Program-made: the position numbers and the translations under genes
From: Candidatus Woesearchaeota archaeon
Lineage (GTDB): Archaea; Nanobdellota; Nanobdellia; Woesearchaeales; UBA11576
DNA: 16,042 bases
Assembly (NCBI GenBank): GCA_027083015.1
Contig: JALWQS010000108.1
Coordinates: 1-16,042, forward strand
Direction: 5' to 3'
Shown here: positions 13,403 to 16,042 of the stretch, piece after piece
How the letters are laid out: every line of letters starts with the position of its first letter
Position numbering within the stretch: position 1 is the stretch's first letter
Notes under the pieces: generated by a model
What the model saw: only the letters and a program-made list of their open reading frames with translations
What the model was told of the DNA's origin: nothing
The model's database searches: none

Positions 13403-14614
13403 TTATCGTATGTGAAGCTCTACTGTATCGTTGTCTTTTAGTTTGTGTTTCAGCATAAGCACTTGTCCATCAAATTTTGCTGAAGGACCCCATACTCTTG
13501 CAAACCTGAATTTTGTGACGAAGTCTTTGTGCAGTTTTCTGCACATGATCTCTATCGTATCTTTTTCTCTTAATATCAGGGGTTCGGTCATGTCTGCAGG
13601 TTTTCCGACTTCTTTACACCAGATCCTTATGAAACCTAGACGCTGAAATATCAGTTCTTTGAGTTCTTCTGTTCCTGTTCCGTTTTTTGCTGATATCATG
13701 ATGTCTGGCCTTATCTCTTTCTTTATTTCTTCAAGCCTTTCCGGACTTACAAGGTCTATCTTGTTTAGTATGGTTATGGCTGGGATGTACTTCTTGTTTC
13801 CTTCCAGAACATCGATAAAATCATCTGCGTTTATCTGTGATCTTATAAGTATCTCTGCATTGCTTATTCCCATCTCTTTGCATATGGCTTTGATTGTCTC
13901 GTCTTTCAGTTCTGGTAGATGCACTGTTTTTCCTATTCTTATCCCGTCTTTTACTGTTTTTTTTATCTTCACGTCGGGTTTTTCCTTGTTGAGTCGTAAG
14001 TTTGCTTCTCTTATCTCCTTTAGTATCACTGGATACGCATTGGGCCGTAAGGTGTCTACCACGATCATGGCCAGATCGGCGTTCTGCATGACTGATAACA
14101 CTTCTTTTCCTCTTCCTCTTCCTGAAGCGGCTCCCCGAACTATTCCCGGAACATCAAGTATCTGTATCTTTGCTTGTTTGTAATGTAGAAGCCCCGGCAC
14201 TACTGACAAAGTTGTGAACTCATAATCTCCCACAGGGCTGTTGGCGTTTGTCAATTGGTTGAGAAGTGATGATTTTCCTGCGCTTGGAAAACCCACCATT
14301 ATGACTGTTGCATCTCCTGATCTCCTTACAGCATAACCTTCTGTTTTTCCCCCACCTTTGCCCCGCTGCAGTTCTTTCTCTTTCAGCATAGCCAGTTTTG
14401 CTTTTATCAGACCTATGTGGTGTTGGGTTCTTTTGTTGTAAGGTGTTTTTTTCAGTTCTTCTTCTAGTTCTTTTATCTTATCAGATCCTGATTTCTTTAC
14501 CTGCGGTTCTGACTGGTTTTTTTTCTTTGCCTTGCCAGGATTTTTTGTTTTCTTCTGGGGTTTTTTCTTCTTTTTTTTCTTCCCGATTTCTGCTAATGGT
14601 TTTGTTGATGCCAT
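13403..14614 (-). CDS. DRG-family GTPase (Obg/DRG) with TGS domain
   Basis: The 403-residue protein is the archaeal homologue of eukaryotic developmentally regulated GTP-binding proteins, which act with ribosomes in translation. Residues 46-80 carry the family helix-turn-helix (DKIKELEEELKKTPYNKRTQ). The G domain has GFPSAGKSS (108-116), DVPGIVRGAASGRGRGKEVL (154-173), NKID (284-287) and SAKNG (308-312). Between G3 and G4 is the usual DRG insertion (about 195-270). The TGS domain runs from about 328 to 402. The extra first 45 residues are a lysine-rich tail with a run of seven lysines, not needed in shorter DRG proteins. AT-rich promoter-like sequence at 14640-14664 (CTTAAATATC and TTTTAAAATAAA) lies upstream; no ribosome site is seen. 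Confidence 0.95.
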   Translation of the reverse strand: MASTKPLAEIGKKKKKKKPQKKTKNPGKAKKKNQSEPQVKKSGSDKIKELEEELKKTPYNKRTQHHIGLIKAKLAMLKEKELQRGKGGGKTEGYAVRRSGDATVIMVGFPSAGKSSLLNQLTNANSPVGDYEFTTLSVVPGLLHYKQAKIQILDVPGIVRGAASGRGRGKEVLSVMQNADLAMIVVDTLRPNAYPVILKEIREANLRLNKEKPDVKIKKTVKDGIRIGKTVHLPELKDETIKAICKEMGISNAEILIRSQINADDFIDVLEGNKKYIPAITILNKIDLVSPERLEEIKKEIRPDIMISAKNGTGTEELKELIFQRLGFIRIWCKEVGKPADMTEPLILREKDTIEIMCRKLHKDFVTKFRFARVWGPSAKFDGQVLMLKHKLKDNDTVELHIR

Positions 14615-14639
14615 TTTCTTTTTATCTTCTTTTCATCTT

Positions 14640-14664
14640 TTTATTTTAAAACCGATATTTAAGG
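14640..14664 (-). promoter_or_regulatory. Probable promoter of the DRG GTPase gene
   Basis: The minus strand holds CTTAAATATC (14655-14664) and TTTTAAAATAAA (about 14641-14652). Boxes at these distances would begin the RNA about 5 to 20 bases before the ATG at 14614. No ribosome site follows, so the nearer box is favoured. Confidence 0.35.
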
Positions 14665-14711
14665 TTTTGTGTCATTTTTGCGTCTTTTTCCTGCCTTTTT
14701 TTGTCGTTAAA

Positions 14712-14719
14712 TTAATAAA
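14712..14719 (+). promoter_or_regulatory. TATA box of the MscS-like gene
   Basis: TTAATAAA is centred 26.5 bases before the ATG at 14742. It predicts a leaderless transcript and excludes the longer in-frame reading from 14532, which is antisense to the GTPase. Confidence 0.6.
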
Positions 14720-14741
14720 CCATTGGCTTCCAATAGGGAAC

Positions 14742-15347
14742 ATGGGAAATTTTACAAATACCGTCGTTGATGCATATTATACAGTTAGAGAATCCACTTC
14801 AGGCATAGTCTATAAGTTCATAGTATCTATTATCCTGCTTCTTTTAGGCTTTATCCTCGGTCGTATCCTTGGCCGTCTTATGTATCGTTTTCTTCATTCT
14901 TTTGAAGTCAATAGGAATTTTTCTAAGCTCTCTGGAGTTAATGTGAAGATTGAGGAGATTGCTGAAACATTCACTTCTTATTTTATCTATTTCATAACTA
15001 TTGTCATAGTTCTTCAGCAGGTAGGTCTTGCCACGACGATTCTTCATATGATTGCAGGCGGCATTATAATCCTGCTTATCATATCTACCTTTCTTGGTGT
15101 TAAGGACTTCATCCCTAATGCTATTGCGGGCTTTGTTATCCAGCGAAGCCAGCGTTACAGGATTGGTGAAGTGATCAAGGTCAAGGGTATGACAGGGAAG
15201 ATCATAAGCATAACGCTTGTGGAGACTAAGATAAAGAACAAGAATGGCGATATAATTTTTATTCCTAATTCTGTTCTTAACAAGACTGAAGTCATCCATG
15301 TTTCTGTGAAAAAGAAAAGACGTAAGAAACGATCACCGTCGGATTAA
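14742..15347 (+). CDS. Minimal MscS-type mechanosensitive channel
   Basis: The 201-residue membrane protein has three hydrophobic segments at about 22-45, 74-93 and 98-120. They are followed by the MscS signature KDFIPNAIAGFVI (121-133), the beta domain RIGEVIKVKGMTGKIISITL (140-159) and FIPNSVLNKTEVI (173-185). The protein then stops in a basic tail (KKKRRKKRSPSD), lacking the alpha/beta C-terminal cage of E. coli MscS. It probably gates ions under membrane tension. The first ATG of the family-like region with correct TATA spacing sets the start. It is divergent from the DRG GTPase and convergent with UPF0147. Other small MscS-like proteins are known; a purely structural role is not excluded. 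Confidence 0.87.
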   Translation: MGNFTNTVVDAYYTVRESTSGIVYKFIVSIILLLLGFILGRILGRLMYRFLHSFEVNRNFSKLSGVNVKIEEIAETFTSYFIYFITIVIVLQQVGLATTILHMIAGGIIILLIISTFLGVKDFIPNAIAGFVIQRSQRYRIGEVIKVKGMTGKIISITLVETKIKNKNGDIIFIPNSVLNKTEVIHVSVKKKRRKKRSPSD

Positions 15348-15420
15348 CTGCACTATGCTTAGCATTATGCTTAACTTGGTCTTATTAGAATGAATGACAT
15401 ATTGTCATTTTGATACTTTT

Positions 15421-15669
15421 TTATAGCATCTCCAGCATGCTTACTATATTCCATATTTGTGTTCTTGTGAATGCTTGTATGTTTGCATCGTCGCTTATAT
15501 CATCCAGTTCAGAAAGGGCTTTGTTTATCTTTATTGACATATCTTCTCCGTTCTCTGTCTTAAATATGATTATTACTTCTTCCACGCGGGATTTTATGTT
15601 TCTCGGTACAGTATTATCATTGAGAAGTTCTTCTAGTGCCTCTATTATGTTTGTTACTCGCTCGTCCAT
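15421..15669 (-). CDS. UPF0147 family protein
   Basis: The 82-residue protein matches the archaeal UPF0147 family (PF03685) over its full length. The N-terminal helix is EALEELLNDNTVPRN. IKINKALSELDDISDDANI and the diagnostic ending TRTQIWNIVSMLE follow. The family is all-helical with unknown function. Its ATG is 2 bases after the prefoldin beta stop, so the two are co-transcribed and perhaps translationally coupled; no separate ribosome site is visible. The pairing suggests a link to protein folding, which is inference. Confidence 0.94.
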   Translation of the reverse strand: MDERVTNIIEALEELLNDNTVPRNIKSRVEEVIIIFKTENGEDMSIKINKALSELDDISDDANIQAFTRTQIWNIVSMLEML

Positions 15670-15671
15670 TT

Positions 15672-16004
15672 TCAGTCAGACATCTTTTTCATTACTTCCT
15701 GTTGTAGATCAGATGTTTGTTTTCGTATCTTTTCTTCCTGTTTTTCAAAAGCGTTTATCCTTAAAGCTACTGTTTCTTTTTTCGCTTCGATATCTTTCTT
15801 TAGCTGTTCTTTCTCTGCTGCTACCATTATGTTACCGACGATCTTATAGGCTTTTTCGGTCTTCTCTAGTTCGCTAAGAGCTGAGTCTAACTCAATCATT
15901 TGAGACTGGAAAGTTTGTTTTTTTGTCAGGATCTGTTGAAGCTGCTGCTCCATCATAGAAAGATTGTTGATTTTCTCTTGAAGTTCTGGTGGAACGTCTG
16001 TCAT
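15672..16004 (-). CDS. pfdB: Prefoldin beta subunit (GimC)
   Basis: The 110-residue protein has the prefoldin beta layout. Long N-terminal and C-terminal helices (about 5-45 and 70-110) form a coiled coil around a short beta hairpin region (EKTEKAYKIVGNIMVAAEKE). VPPELQEKINNLSMMEQQLQ and KAYKIVGNIMV are family-typical. Prefoldin is a hexameric ATP-independent chaperone that hands unfolded proteins to the thermosome. The Met at 16004 is the expected start, but the frame stays open upstream to the window edge. No ribosome site is visible; an AT-rich CTAATAATAT lies at 16021-16030. Confidence 0.95.
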   Translation of the reverse strand: MTDVPPELQEKINNLSMMEQQLQQILTKKQTFQSQMIELDSALSELEKTEKAYKIVGNIMVAAEKEQLKKDIEAKKETVALRINAFEKQEEKIRKQTSDLQQEVMKKMSD

Positions 16005-16042
16005 TTTTTTGCTTGGTGGAATATTATTAGCATCTGTGAGAT
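16001..16042 (-). other. Possible 3' end of an upstream gene overlapping prefoldin beta start
   Basis: One minus-strand frame is open from the window edge and ends in a TGA that overlaps the prefoldin ATG as ATGA. It would encode a C-terminus reading ISQMLIIFHQAKK. A four-base overlap is common between operon genes, but 13 codons is too little to identify a gene. The same bases also offer an in-frame extension of prefoldin. Confidence 0.2.

Noticed and set aside
14532..14741. 70-residue extension of the MscS-like protein
   Set aside because: It overlaps the start of the GTPase gene antisense and lies mostly upstream of the TATA box at 14712-14719. Its Phe runs mirror the lysine tail.
1..16042. 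CRISPR array, tRNA genes, insertion sequences or prophage
   Set aside because: I found no regularly spaced direct repeats, transposase, integrase or tRNA cloverleaf on either strand by eye.

Overview
The window looks archaeal. It carries an archaeal/eukaryotic-type peptidyl-tRNA hydrolase (Pth2), SRP54, prefoldin beta, a UPF0147 protein, a DRG-type GTPase with a TGS domain, and a free-standing EF-Tu domain 2-like protein. It also has TATA boxes at archaeal spacing and GAGGTG-type ribosome binding sites. Genes are densely packed and AT-rich, many encode lysine-rich tails, and the threonyl-tRNA synthetase is of bacterial type. I infer a DPANN-type lineage (Woesearchaeota/Pacearchaeota-like), but that placement is a guess from gene style, not proven here.

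Layout. Positions 36-3444 (minus strand) hold envelope-related genes. These are a membrane-anchored protein with three thioredoxin-fold domains and a histidine-rich cytoplasmic tail, a lipoprotein with a duplicated PepSY-like unit, a 50-residue tryptophan-rich membrane microprotein, and a lysine-rich protein just upstream of it. Positions 3527-4981 (minus) hold Pth2 behind a MATCAP/DUF1704-type zinc peptidase. Threonyl-tRNA synthetase (5098-6993, plus) is divergent from these. The only long gene-free stretch, 6994-7449, has no credible ORF. It contains a TATA-preceded structured segment (candidate ncRNA, about 7170-7295) and a hairpin-plus-U-run terminator for the opposing ABC operon.

Positions 7450-10586 (minus) form a two-gene ABC-2 exporter operon whose permease has a large coiled-coil ectodomain. 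Divergent from it is SRP54 (10687-12072, plus). Then come the EF-Tu domain 2-like protein (minus), a stand-alone LigD-type 3'-phosphoesterase (plus), a 49-residue charged protein (plus), a repetitive Lys/Ala/Pro/Thr-rich basic protein (minus), the DRG GTPase (minus), a minimal MscS-like channel (plus), and UPF0147 plus prefoldin beta (minus, clipped upstream).

Most genes serve translation, protein targeting and folding, or the cell surface. The recognised functions give no sign of a phage, plasmid, CRISPR or defence locus. The most unusual items are the His-tailed triple thioredoxin-fold protein, the candidate ncRNA, the two microproteins missed by a 60-residue cutoff, the D-to-E change in the SRP54 guanine-specificity motif, and an exactly repeated TATA-to-ATG spacing that predicts leaderless transcripts for four genes.
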